This document shows positions 12,217 to 23,559 of a DNA stretch of 30,000 nucleotides, in pieces. The stretch covers positions 1,487,501-1,517,500 of the forward strand of contig JACVTC010000006.1 in the NCBI GenBank assembly GCA_016946835.1, in the 5' to 3' direction. The stretch comes from Neocallimastix lanati (nom. inval.) (taxonomy: Eukaryota; Neocallimastigomycota; Neocallimastigomycetes; Neocallimastigales; Neocallimastigaceae). The notes beneath the pieces are model-generated. The model worked only from the letters and a program-made list of their open reading frames with translations. It was not told where the DNA came from and searched no databases. Position 1 is the first letter of the stretch, and each line of letters begins with the position of its first letter. Both the position numbers and the translations under genes were made by a program.

Positions 12217-12513
12217 TATATAATATAATATAATATAATATAATATAATATAATATAATATAATATAATATAATATAATATAATATAATATAATATAATA
12301 TAATATAATATAATATAATATAATATAATATAATATAATATAATATAATATAATATAATATAATATAATATAATATAATATAATATAATATAATATAATA
12401 TAATATAATATAATATAATATAATATAATATAATATAATATAATATAATATAATATAATATAATATAATATAATATAATATAATATAATATAATATAATA
12501 TAATATAATATAT
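12217..12513. repeat. pure TAATA pentanucleotide array, about 59 copies
   Basis: The unit TAATA repeats for nearly 300 bases with no visible substitution until the last copies, where it runs into TATATAATTTT. The minus-strand open frame across it (YIILY repeats) exists only because no register of the unit forms a stop on that strand. Confidence 0.95.
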
Positions 12514-13064
12514 ATAATTTTAAGCGGCAAAAAATAAATAAATTAATAAATAAAAAAAAGAAAAATTATGTTGCATTTTTTTTTAATTTAATATCAAATG
12601 AAATAAATATAAAATACATTTGATATTTTTTTAAGTTTAGTAACATTTATTAAATTAAATTAAAAAATAGTTTACAAAATTAAATAATCCGCATTCATAT
12701 TTATTTAACTTATCATATTCATTAAAGTTTAAATACATTAAAGTTAAATGAAAGATGTTTTTTTTTTACCGTCAGTTGAAATTTAATTATTAATTACAGT
12801 TTCAATTCATTACTATCGGAAGGAGGACATAATTATAATAGAAGTTTATTTATACTACTTTTTTTTTTTTTTTGTAATCTTCATTTAATTTTATTAAATA
12901 AATTAATTATAGTATTTAAAGTTTATTTATTTACAATTCTATGATATTGTAAATACTCCATATGTAAAAATATATTTAATGTAAAATATATTGTTTGTCA
13001 ATAATTATAATAAAAAAAAAAAAAAAGTAATAGCATTATCATCCAAGCTATAAATGAAATAAAT
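12514..13064. other. gap between the TAATA array and the coding relics
   Basis: At 12590-12600 and 12617-12627 there is a perfect 11 bp inverted repeat (AATATCAAATG and its complement) followed by T-run sequence. At 12800-12850, after a splice-acceptor-like TTACAG, about 50 bases have higher G+C and read as ordinary codons in two frames. This could be the start of the decayed coding region to the right, but it is too short to call. Confidence 0.4.
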
Positions 13065-13450
13065 ATATTATATGTTAATGATTTTCATGAATTATGTACT
13101 ATTTTATAACATATGCTTATATTCGTCTATTTTTTAATTATATTTTTTTATCATATTTCATTTTAATATGATAAATATAAAATTAATTATAATAAATTTG
13201 CAATTATTGAAAAAAGGAATATAAATTGAAGTTATAGTGTTAAATGAACAATGAACCTAAAAATATAAATTTTATTGAATGAAAAATTTAAAAAAAAATT
13301 ATTTCGGTGATATTTCATTATTATCTTAAAATAGAATTTATTTAAGATATAATACTAAAAAAAGATAGCGGTATTTCATACATTATACTTCAAACTGACA
13401 TGCAACCATTATTAATATGAACTAACCATTAAGAGTAATGCAAATTTATA
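13065..13450 (+). pseudogene. decayed coding relic, first copy
   Basis: Short protein-like frames appear in sequence: about 13069-13111 (LYVNDFHELCTIL then stop) and 13166-13228 (YDKYKINYNKFAIIEKRNIN then stop). From 13291 a segment reads KNYFGDIS and, after several stops, RYFIHYTSN. The part from 13291 matches the relic at 13837, with conserved TTATTTCGKTGATAT and AAGAGTA words about 543 bases apart. Many stops show it is dead. The family is not recognised. Confidence 0.35.
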
Positions 13451-13704
13451 TAGTGTCATGGGTTTAAAATATAAAAGCAAAAAAAAAAAATGTTGGAAAA
13501 AAATTATTATTATTATTGAAAATCAATGAAAAAGATAATGAATAAATAAATAATTTAAATTTTAATAAATACCTTATTAAATATTATAAAACATTTTTTA
13601 TTTAACAAAACTTTTTAATTCCATATTAGATTTGCTTTTATATAATATATATCATAGAGACGATTAGTTTCATTTTGTATATATCGAGTTTTGAATTTTT
13701 AATT

Positions 13705-13737
<33 letters not shown>

Positions 13738-13818
13738 TATAAATTATATAATTTAAAGTTTAAATTATTTTATATATAATTATATGATACATCATATATT
13801 ATATATATATTAGTTTAA

Positions 13819-14487
13819 TTAATTTTTAAATATATAAAAAATTATTTCGTTGATATTATCTTTAATTATTTGGTACCTATTTATTTATATTATCATAATA
13901 GATATTGGTTACATTCAACTTGACATGGATTAGACTTTAAGAGTATAATACAACATTATCTTTTGTTGCTTTCTCTTTATTTAAAAAATAATGATATAAT
14001 AAAATTACTTTACATGAAAAAATAATGATGTAATAAAATCTTTTTATATGAAGGAAAAAAAATAAAAATAATTTGAGTATAGTATAATCAAAATCAAAAT
14101 AAAAATCAAAATAAAAAAAAAAAAGATAATAATAATAATAATAGATATATCTTTATTTGTATTTATTAAATAATATTAAATAAAATTCTAGTATTAAAAG
14201 GATTTTTCAAGGAAAAAATTTTTTTAAAAAAAATCGATATATCTATATCGATATTATATTGATTGATAAATAAAAATATTCTTCTATAGTTAATATATAG
14301 GTCATTCTACTCTTTTGTTTATTTATGATACTATTCATTTGAAAGATCTTTGATTGTGAATATAGTACATTAGTACATTCTTATTTGATTAATGATTATT
14401 TAGTACTATCAAATGATTAAAATGACAGATGATAGAATTAGTTTTTTTGGTATAAAGAATTATCCATTATTTGATCAAGCTAATTAA
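13819..14487 (+). pseudogene. decayed coding relic, better preserved copy
   Basis: The frame 13819-14025 is broken by only one stop (TGA, 13921-13923). It reads KNYFVDIIFNYLVPIY, then RYWLHST, stop, HGLDFKSIIQHYLLLL and LKNNDIIKLLYMKK. A partial second unit in another frame (14021-14062) reads NNDVIKSFYMKE. Further on come GHSTLLFIYDTIHLKDL (14300-14350), DCEYSTLVHSYLINDY (14352-14399) and MIKMTDDRISFFGIKNYPL (14413-14469). Codon use and G+C look like coding DNA, but the frame changes at least three times. The N-D-[IV]-I-K pattern recalls the ankyrin-like families common in Dictyostelium. That is an inference, and the original gene is unknown. Confidence 0.45.
14233..14252. other. 20-base palindrome with CG at both ends
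   Basis: ATCGATATA (14233-14241), a TC spacer, then its exact complement TATATCGAT (14244-14252). Two CG steps make it less likely to be chance than the all-A+T inverted repeats around it. It could be a binding site for a dimeric protein, but nothing nearby confirms this. Confidence 0.35.
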
Positions 14488-14491
14488 TTAC

Positions 14492-14522
<31 letters not shown>

Positions 14523-15418
14523 AAAAAAAAAAACGTTTATGAAAAAGGAAATACACATTTTTAATTAATTAATATATTATAATATATTTAACTATATTAA
14601 TAATTTCCTAATATCATATATTAGAATATATTATAGATAACGCTATATAATAATATATATAATATTACAATATATGGTGATACAATTAATTTAATAAATA
14701 AATTTGCATATGCTAATAACTATTCTATAAATGTTTAAATCTTTTTTTATATTAAAATGTAACTACTAATTTAATATTTAATAATTAAAAGTAATAAAAA
14801 ATATCAAATATAAATATTATCATAACATTATATCTTAATATTTATTTATATATAATTTTATTTTTTTAATCTATTTTTTTATATAATTTTATTTATATAT
14901 ATTTTAAGTTTTTTATACATTTTTCATATTTTTTATTTTTTTATACATATATATAAATTTTTATTTTATATTTCATACCATATATTAAATAGATAATAAT
15001 AAATATATGATAATAAAATAATAAGATATTAATAGAAATTGCTTTTTATAAGATGAATAATTTTAATTTAAAATATTTTATTATAATTTTATATTATTTA
15101 ATATTATTTTAAATGTTATTTATCTATTTTTTAATATTTTATGGAAACCTTCTATTTAAAGTAATTTTAATATGAATCTAAATATAGCACTTTATTTTTA
15201 TTCGTGGAAAAATCAAGCAGGTATAACTAATATATATAGAAATTAATTTATATAATCAAATTTAATATATTATAAATATATGTGAACCAATATATTTATT
15301 TAAATAAAAACAGCCTACTCAAATATATTTCAATATATGAACTTTTTTATCTTATTTTTGTTTCACATAAAAAATTTATTTTTTTTTTCGAAGTTTTCCA
15401 AATTAATAATCTCTATTC
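14488..15418. other. gene-free A+T region
   Basis: This is mostly A+T with unusually few homopolymers between 14566 and 14740. A 24-codon frame at 15172-15246 begins MNLNIALYFYSWKNQA and contains a donor-like GCAGGTATAAC. It may be another coding scrap, but nothing supports a gene. Confidence 0.5.
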
Positions 15419-15834
15419 AATAATAAATAATAAATAATAAATAATAAATAATAAATAATAAATAATAAATAATAAATAATAAATAATAAATAATAAATAA
15501 TAAATAATAAATAATAAATAATAAATAATAAATAATAAATAATAAATAATAAATAATAAATAATAAATAATAAATAATAAATAATAAATAATAAATAATA
15601 AATAATAAATAATAAATAATAAATAATAAATAATAAATAATAAATAATAAATAATAAATAATAAATAATAAATAATAAATAATAAATAATAAATAATAAA
15701 TAATAAATAATAAATAATAAATAATAAATAATAAATAATAAATAATAAATAATAAATAATAAATAATAAATAATAAATAATAAATAATAAATAATAAATA
15801 ATAAATAATAAATAATAAATAATAAATAATAAAT
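15419..15834. repeat. pure AATAAAT heptanucleotide array, about 59 copies
   Basis: The 7-base unit (AATAAAT in one register) repeats for 416 bases with no substitution that I can see. The array ends at ATACGAGTATAGC. The minus-strand open frame (YLLFIIY repeats) is an artefact of the 7-base unit cycling through frames without a stop. The purity suggests recent expansion. Confidence 0.95.
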
Positions 15835-16195
15835 ACGAGTATAGCAAATATTTAATAGTAATGTTATATAGTGAGTGACTAAATATTAAGTAGTAAATAA
15901 AAAGTAAATTATATAAAATAATAAAATTTTTACCAATGTAATAATATTTGAAATAATTACAATATTAATCATAGTAAAATTAGTAATTCAATTAGGTAAT
16001 AGTATTCATAAAAGAATAATAATTAATAATTTCCTATTAGAATTTGAAAGTAAAAATATGAATTACACTACTAATTTAAATATAATAAAAAAAATTCTGT
16101 ATTTCAAAGTGTTAATATAAGAAATGATACAATATAAGAAATGATACGTTTAAAAAAGTCGTAATAATAATTCATAATAGAAAAAAATTCTAAAT

Positions 16196-16356
<161 letters not shown>

Positions 16357-17028
16357 TAAAAACTGATTAATATTTAGATTAAAATAAAAGAAAAAAAAAT
16401 ACAAATAGAAAATATTTTTATGTATAAAATTTAAGCATTCTAACTTGTTCTAATCCTTTTATATTCTTTGTATATTTTATTTCATATACTTTATTATATT
16501 TTATATAATATTTTATAATAATTATAAATTTTAAATTCATTGCATATAAATATTAATTTTAATATTAAATAATAATTAAAATAATATTAAATTAATATTT
16601 GTTTAATAATTAATTTAATATCATATACAATTCAAAATACAATATATCATATATTAATATATATTATTAGGTTTATTTTTATTGAAAGAAGAGTGTTTTA
16701 AATATATTATTACACTAATATAAAGCATTGATTTTATATGGAAATATCTATTGCACTATATATTCTATATTAATTATATATTATCTAGAGTATATTATAT
16801 AATATAATAAATATATTACAATTAATTAGCAAATCTTATTCAATAATAAATAAATAAATAAATATAATAATATTCTATTAGATAAATAATTACTAATTTA
16901 TTAAATTAAACTCTAAATGTAAGTAAATAAAATAAATAAATGTCAAAATTGGTTAAATTTATTTGGAATATTAGAATATGGAATAATTTAGTCTCCTTAA
17001 TAATAATAAATAACAAATAATAAATAAT

Positions 17029-17165
<137 letters not shown>

Positions 17166-18347
17166 CAATAAAAGAAAGAAAAAAGAACCAATTTTTTTTT
17201 TTTTTTTTTTTCTTCTTTTTCTTAAATACTTTATATTTTTATAAATTATATAAAAAGTAGTATTTTAGTATTTTTTTTTTTTTTATTTAGTATTTAGTTT
17301 TATTATTTTTTTTTTTATTTTAAAAATTTTTATATTTTTTATTTTAAATACTTTTATTATTCGTATTTTTTTTTTTTTTTATTTTTAAATAAAACCTTTT
17401 AATATAATATTTTTTTGTTAGTTTATTAATTTAAAATACCATTTATATTTGACAAAATAATAAATTAAATATAATTTAATAATAAAAAATTTTGATAATT
17501 TGAAATTAAAAATACCAATTTTAAAATTCAATATAACAATACAATAATAATACTTAAAATTCATAAACAGTAAAGAAAATAATAATTGATACAATAATTT
17601 TTTATAATTCAATAAAAGTAGTTTGTATTTAAAGTAAGATATTTCTTAGTAAGAATACAACTCTATATATAGGATAAATATATATAATATTTGAATTACA
17701 TTAAAGGAAATAAAAATTGAAAGAAATTTTGTTTTCATTAAAGAATTTACCTTAATGAAAATTTAATAAATATTTTTATTTCAAACAGTTATTATATAAG
17801 ATTACTTAAATATCTGATATAATAACGTAAATATAATTCTTTTATATATATTTAAAATATATATATATTTTAATAATATATTATATTTGCAATTATTATA
17901 TCTAAACTAAAATTTATTAAATTCTTCTAATAAAATAGGTTTTAATATTTATTAAATTTTGAAAAACAAAGACAAAAACAAAGAAAAACTCAATAACATA
18001 TCTTTTATTAGAATTCAAGACCAATTTTTATAGTAATTTTTAAATAAAAGAAAAAATGTGTTTTTAGTATTAAACCTTCGATATATTTTACCATTGTGTA
18101 ACTTTTTTTTTTATTTAAAAAAAAAGAAATAATAAATATTATCAAAATTTTTTTATCTTAATTCATAAAAAGAAAGATAATTGTTTTATAGAATTAATAC
18201 CATTATTTTTTAATAAAATAATAAAATAAAATAATTTGTAAATATAAATTTGGATAATAGAATTTTTTATATTTTAATTTACATTAAATAATAAATCTAG
18301 TAGTAAACAATTAATAATTAAAAAAATTTGAAAAAAAAACAAAGAAA

Positions 18348-19859
18348 ATGAAAAGCTCAAAAATAAAGTCAAAAATTTCTCACCTTTTCAAAGGTAAATC
18401 TCACAAATTAGATAAATATCCAACTTTTGATGCTACAAATAGAAGTCAAGAACCAGCTTTAGAAAATGAAAAGTTAGGAAGTGGTCATGGAAATAAAAAG
18501 TCTCATAAAAAAGCTAAAGCTAGTTTAAATATAAGTTTAATTGATACAAAGAAAAAGAGTATTGGTGAATTTCCAGTTTTACCTTCTCCAATTTCAGATA
18601 ATAATGAATCTGCAAAATTAACTGCTGAAGAATTTGCTAAAGCTGTAGGTATTAAAATTTTACACAAGACCGATGAAGAAGAAGATGAAGAATGTGATTG
18701 TGAATACTGCAGAGCTGCCTGTTACAATAATAATGGAAACTTAAATACGATTAGTTTAACAGATGAAAATGGTGTACCCATTCAGCAAATCCCAAATATT
18801 TCCTTAAATCAATATTCAATTACACATGGCTCTATTGCATCTTCAAGTAATTCATCCGTGTCTGCTAATATGAGTATGAATAATATTCATCCATTCCCAT
18901 CCTTAAACAATATTAATAGATGTACAAGTAATTCTACCATTCATTCTACTCATTCCATTGGTAACAGTAAAACTATTGGTACTCCAGGATATCCATGTCA
19001 TCGTAGTAGAAAGAATTCCACTTCTAAGGTTGTAGATATGTCCTTATTTATACCACCAACTGAAGAGGAACTTAGAAGAGTTCACAGTTCATCATTATCC
19101 ATTAATTCTACTCCAGAAACTTCAAACATTCCTGTTCCAGGAGGAGAAAAGAATATCGGCGGTAGTTTAGATAGAAATAGAAATATTGGTTACAAAAAGA
19201 ATTATTATGGTGTCAACCCATCTCCAATTCGTACTCGTCAAAGATCTATTTCTACTAGTATTGTTTCAACTAAAGGAAATAATGCTAAAATTGTTAAGGC
19301 TAATGATTTAAAAACTTCACCAGTTTTAATGAATTCCAATGTTAATTGTTCTTCTCGTATTCAATTTAAACAATACCATCGTTGTGATTCTGGTACTGAA
19401 CTTTCTAATGGTAATGCTAATGTTAATCCTTCCTCTCCAAATAAAAGATTTTACCAAAATTCACTTATGTCTTCTTCACCATCTATTAGTACACTTTCTT
19501 CTTCCTCCCAATCACAAAATATTGTTCATATTCCATCAACTAATTCTCAGTCTTCTTCTGCTCCTCGTCAGAGAAGTCCAATTCCAAGTAATTTATCCAT
19601 TCAATGTGTTAAAGTTTCACCAAAACCAAGTAATATTGTAACTCCTCTTTCTTCTTCAGCTAGATCTACCTGTTCTCTTGTAACACCAGTTAAACCACAT
19701 TCTAACTTCAAGATCACTAGATCCGTAACTATCTCTGAAGGTACCCGTTGTTCAGAAATTGATATTCAACCACTTCAACCAGATGAAATTAAAGTTTACA
19801 CTAAAGGTCGTTTTACTATCACTTGTGAACATTCTAGACGTCCATCTAATTATTATTAA
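18348..19859 (+). CDS. intronless gene for a Ser/Asn-rich, probably disordered protein with a C-terminal RFTI motif
   Basis: A single frame of 503 residues starts at an ATG in the context AAAGAAAATG and ends with TAA. Codon use is typical of expressed Dictyostelium genes. Residues 1-70 are basic. Residues 91-104 (LTAEEFAKAVGIKI) look like a short helix. Residues 111-125 combine an acidic run with C116, C118, C121 and C125, a possible metal site. Residues 130-470 are Ser, Thr, Asn and Pro rich, with basophilic phosphorylation-like sites RKNS (221-224) and RTRQRS (295-300) and a motif DMSLFIPPTEEELRR (230-244). The tail holds KGRFTITCE (486-494). RFx[VI] is the peptide bound by the C-terminal domain of SPAK/OSR1 kinases, which Dictyostelium has. 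That link is an inference. No enzyme domain is visible. I do not recognise the gene, but its coding status is very likely. Confidence 0.9.
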   Translation: MKSSKIKSKISHLFKGKSHKLDKYPTFDATNRSQEPALENEKLGSGHGNKKSHKKAKASLNISLIDTKKKSIGEFPVLPSPISDNNESAKLTAEEFAKAVGIKILHKTDEEEDEECDCEYCRAACYNNNGNLNTISLTDENGVPIQQIPNISLNQYSITHGSIASSSNSSVSANMSMNNIHPFPSLNNINRCTSNSTIHSTHSIGNSKTIGTPGYPCHRSRKNSTSKVVDMSLFIPPTEEELRRVHSSSLSINSTPETSNIPVPGGEKNIGGSLDRNRNIGYKKNYYGVNPSPIRTRQRSISTSIVSTKGNNAKIVKANDLKTSPVLMNSNVNCSSRIQFKQYHRCDSGTELSNGNANVNPSSPNKRFYQNSLMSSSPSISTLSSSSQSQNIVHIPSTNSQSSSAPRQRSPIPSNLSIQCVKVSPKPSNIVTPLSSSARSTCSLVTPVKPHSNFKITRSVTISEGTRCSEIDIQPLQPDEIKVYTKGRFTITCEHSRRPSNYY

Positions 19860-19917
19860 TTCATATAATTTATCACCTTTCCCCTTGATCACAAAATAAT
19901 AAAAAAAATTTTTTTAT

Positions 19918-19948
<31 letters not shown>

Positions 19949-20400
19949 TAAAACAAAAACAAAAAATCATAAAAATAAAACAAACCAACAATCAAAAAAA
20001 AAAAAAAAGAACAATTAAAAAATTAAGAAAGTGAATCAAAGAACAAATAAAAAAAAAAAGATCAAATTCAGAAATCAAAATAAAAAAAAAAAAAAAATAT
20101 GTAGAATTAGCAGGGTCAAATAAGAAAAAAAAAATAAAAAAAAAATAAAATAAGTGAATAAAAAAAAAAAATAAGGATCAAATTCAGAAATCAAAATAAG
20201 AAAATATATAAATAAAAATAGTAGTATCAAATAAAAAGAATATATATATAAGATATAAAATGAGTTTTAAAAAGGAGTCAAATTAAAATCAATAGTTAAT
20301 ATATTAATTTTTAATTTTTAATTTTTTTTTTTTTTTTTAATAGAGAAAAAAAAAAAACCATAAATTTATAAATAATAGAATTAAGAAATCAATATAAAAA

Positions 20401-20524
20401 AAAAAAAAGAAAAAAATTATTATTTATTCACATATAATACCAATTAGATAGAAAAAAAAAAAAAAAAGAAAAAAAAAAAAAGAAAAAAATTATTATTTAT
20501 TCACATATAATACCAATTAGATAG
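20401..20524. repeat. direct duplication of about 51 bases
   Basis: Copies at 20401-20451 and 20474-20524 are identical through the 20-mer ending in ATTCACATAT and on through the AATACCAATTAGATAG segment. The offset is 73 bases, with A-rich filler between. Confidence 0.9.
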
Positions 20525-20817
20525 AAAAAAAAAAAAAAGAAAACAAAGTTTTCATTAAAATAAATTAATGAAAATTTTGATGTGGTAAATAGTAATGTTG
20601 TATTATTTATTATTATTATTTTTTTTTTTTATTGAATATTATCAATAAATTAAGGTAAAACAAATCCTCAAAAACAAAATTATTTCAAATAATAAAATGA
20701 TGATAAAAAAAAAAGAAAAAAAAAAATTAAAACAAAAATAATAGCAATAATAATAATAAAAAGAACAAATAAACAAAACCGAAACATTAAAACAAAACAA
20801 AACAAATTAATCAATAA

Positions 20818-20848
<31 letters not shown>

Positions 20849-21304
20849 TTAAAAAGCAAATATTTAAGAAAATTCAATTTTTTTTTCTTCTTCATATCTA
20901 AGGAATAATTAAAATGGTATAAATATATATATATTAATATTATTTTATTATTCATTAATATAATTTTTTTTAAATAGATAAAAAAAAAAAAAAGATAATA
21001 ATAATAATAAAAAAAAAACTGTAAAGTCAGTAAAAATCCAATAGAAAAAAAAAAGGACATATATTATTATTATTTTTTTTTTTATTTAATTTTTTAAATT
21101 ATTTTATTTTTTTTTTTTTTTATTATTTTTACAGCAAATACAATTATAAAATTGATTATCATCAATGTCATGTGAATAGCAATAATATGATAAATAATAA
21201 TAAAAAAAAAAAAAAAAAAAAAGAAAAGAGAAAGAAAAGAGAAAGAAAAAAAATATATATTTTATAGTTTTTAAAAAACAAATACAATAAAACTAATGAA
21301 TGGC

Positions 21305-21336
<32 letters not shown>

Positions 21337-21416
21337 GAATTAATGTAAATATAAAAGAGAATGTTAAATGCATCTTTATAAGAAAAATTGTTATAAAGAA
21401 AAATTTAATAAACAGT

Positions 21417-21450
<34 letters not shown>

Positions 21451-21618
21451 TAAAAATGAATAATTTATTTTTATTTATTTATTATTTTTAAAACAAAAAA
21501 AGAAAAAAAGAAAAAAAGAAAAAAAAAAAATTATATATATAAAATTTATTTATATATGTTATTTTTAAATCAAGAAAAAAAAAAAATCAAATAGAAAATA
21601 TAGAAAATTAAAAAAACC

Positions 21619-21663
<45 letters not shown>

Positions 21664-21871
21664 ATTAAAAATTGAGTTTTTACTTTTTTTTTTTTTTTTT
21701 TTTTTTGGTTTTTATTAAAATTATAATTTTATGGTTTTTATATAAATTAAAAAAAAAAAAAAAAAAATAAAAGCTTTGATTTTAAAATGTATTACAAAAC
21801 AGAACTTTTAAAAATAATTCAAAGATAAAAAAAAAAAAAGTATTCAAAAAAGTTTTAATAATAATCTAATA

Positions 21872-21904
<33 letters not shown>

Positions 21905-22170
21905 CAATCTATTAATTTTATTTTTTAAAATTTATATTTTTTATTTTTGTTTTTGTTTTTGTTTTTGTTTTTATATAGTATTGAAAAATAATAATAATAA
22001 TAATAATTGTAATATAATAATGATTGTATTTCTGTAAGATAAAATTGTACTATATATTTCTAAATTTTTTTTTAAAAAAATAAACTTTTATTTCTTATTT
22101 TTGTATAGTAAAATTTTTGTAAAAAAAAAAAAAAATAAAAAAAAAAAAAATAAATAAAAAATAATAAAGT

Positions 22171-22275
22171 AAAAAAATATTAAAAAAAAAAGTATATATA
22201 AAATAAAATAGAATATGAATTAAAAAAATATTAAAAAAAAAAAAAAGTATATATAAAATAAAATAAAATTTGAAT
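22171..22275. repeat. tandem duplication of about 51 bases
   Basis: Adjacent copies (22171-22221 and 22222-22275) share ATATTAAAAAAAA, AGTATATATAAAATAAAAT and a closing GAATT. They differ mainly in A-run length. Confidence 0.85.
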
Positions 22276-22491
22276 TTATTAATAAAATATGAATATATAT
22301 TTTTAATATTGTTTTAAAATATCATTTCGTTTAAAATATTAATATTAATTATATTAATATAATTAATTAATTTCTATCTATTTATATTAATATCTAATTA
22401 AAAAAATTATATAAATCATTTAAAAATAGCGAATAACAAGTGTCACTAATAATAATGATAATTTAATAATAAAGAACAAAACAATAAAAAA

Positions 22492-23559
22492 TTAATAGTT
22501 TGACAATTTTAATAACACGTTTAAACATTACACGACCATCGTAGTTTGACAATTTTAATAACGCGCGTTTAAACATTACACAACCTTCATAATATAATAG
22601 CATAGATTGTCCTATTATTCCATTATATTATATATATCACGTGATTAACATATAATATATTGAATAACTTCTAATAATTGCTATTTCAGGGTGTTTGCTA
22701 TGGCTAATATAATTATTACATTAGGATAGGTAGTGCTAATAGGGTATATATCATTAGCAATGCGACTATATTATGTAACTAACGTTATAGCTACTAACAA
22801 CTAATATATATTCCAACTAACTAACTAGAGACTGTATATACAATATTGTACTGTAAGGATGTTTGTATTAAGCTAGGACGATCATTAGCATATCCAATAC
22901 TGCGCTATATAACATATATTCAATACGTTGCATACTAATATATTATAATCACAGTATTCCTGATATGTTATATAGGTTAAATACTGCAGATATATTATGT
23001 TTATATTTATAATTAATTAATAGTTTATATTATGTTTAATAGTTAATACTATGTCATGCTAACATTATAATTAATAGTTAATTGAATAACCAATGATATA
23101 ATACTAGATGGTATCATCAATAACTATTTAAATCTCTATATCAGTTACAGTTAATCATACATGTTAATAGCAGTATATATATGTTATTTATCATTAATAA
23201 CCACTATTATGCAAATATATATAATATAAAATCACGTGACTATTTGGTATATGTATTTAGATTCCAAAATATAGCAAAAACTAGTACAAAACCAGTATCA
23301 AATTAATGCATTAAATACAATATATTAACTAATATTACTATAGTTATTACAAATATAGTAAAATATACTTTTATAACTCAAACTTATTACTTGTATTCAT
23401 TATAAATAACTGATATAACTATTATAACTATGTAGCGTCACTGTTACAAACTATTAATATACTAATATCATGAATAGCTTAAATTACAACAGTATAACTA
23501 GGTAGAGGAATACAACATAAGTGATATAATACCTTTTATAACTAGCTTACATATCGAAA

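Larger units (their letters stand above)
19860..22491. other. 3' flank of the second gene and gene-free A-rich region
   Basis: A likely polyadenylation signal AATAAA lies at 19898-19903. From 19920 to about 21600 the + strand is strongly A-rich with T-poor runs, then mixed A and T tracts follow. Repeated words such as GATCAAATTCAGAAATCAAA (near 20060 and 20174) show small local duplications. The minus-strand frame at 20680-21060 is low-complexity Phe, Ile and Leu and is not supported. No RNA gene was recognised. Confidence 0.6.

Noticed and set aside
12216-12530. 104-residue minus-strand frame of YIILY repeats
   Set aside because: Produced by the TAATA array; a five-base unit without stops stays open in every register.
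15413-15847. 144-residue minus-strand frame of YLLFIIY repeats
   Set aside because: Produced by the pure 7-base array, with no non-repeat coding sequence attached.
17732-17761. Perfect 10 bp inverted repeat with a 10-base loop
   Set aside because: All but two pairs are A-T; in 30 kb of DNA this A+T rich, many such stems are expected by chance.
19339-19641. 100-residue frame overlapping the second gene
   Set aside because: Shifted-frame shadow of the 503-residue protein, rich in Leu and Ile as expected from its Ser and Asn codons.
20680-21060. 126-residue minus-strand frame
   Set aside because: Low-complexity Phe, Ile and Leu from A-rich DNA; no conserved motif and no splice context.
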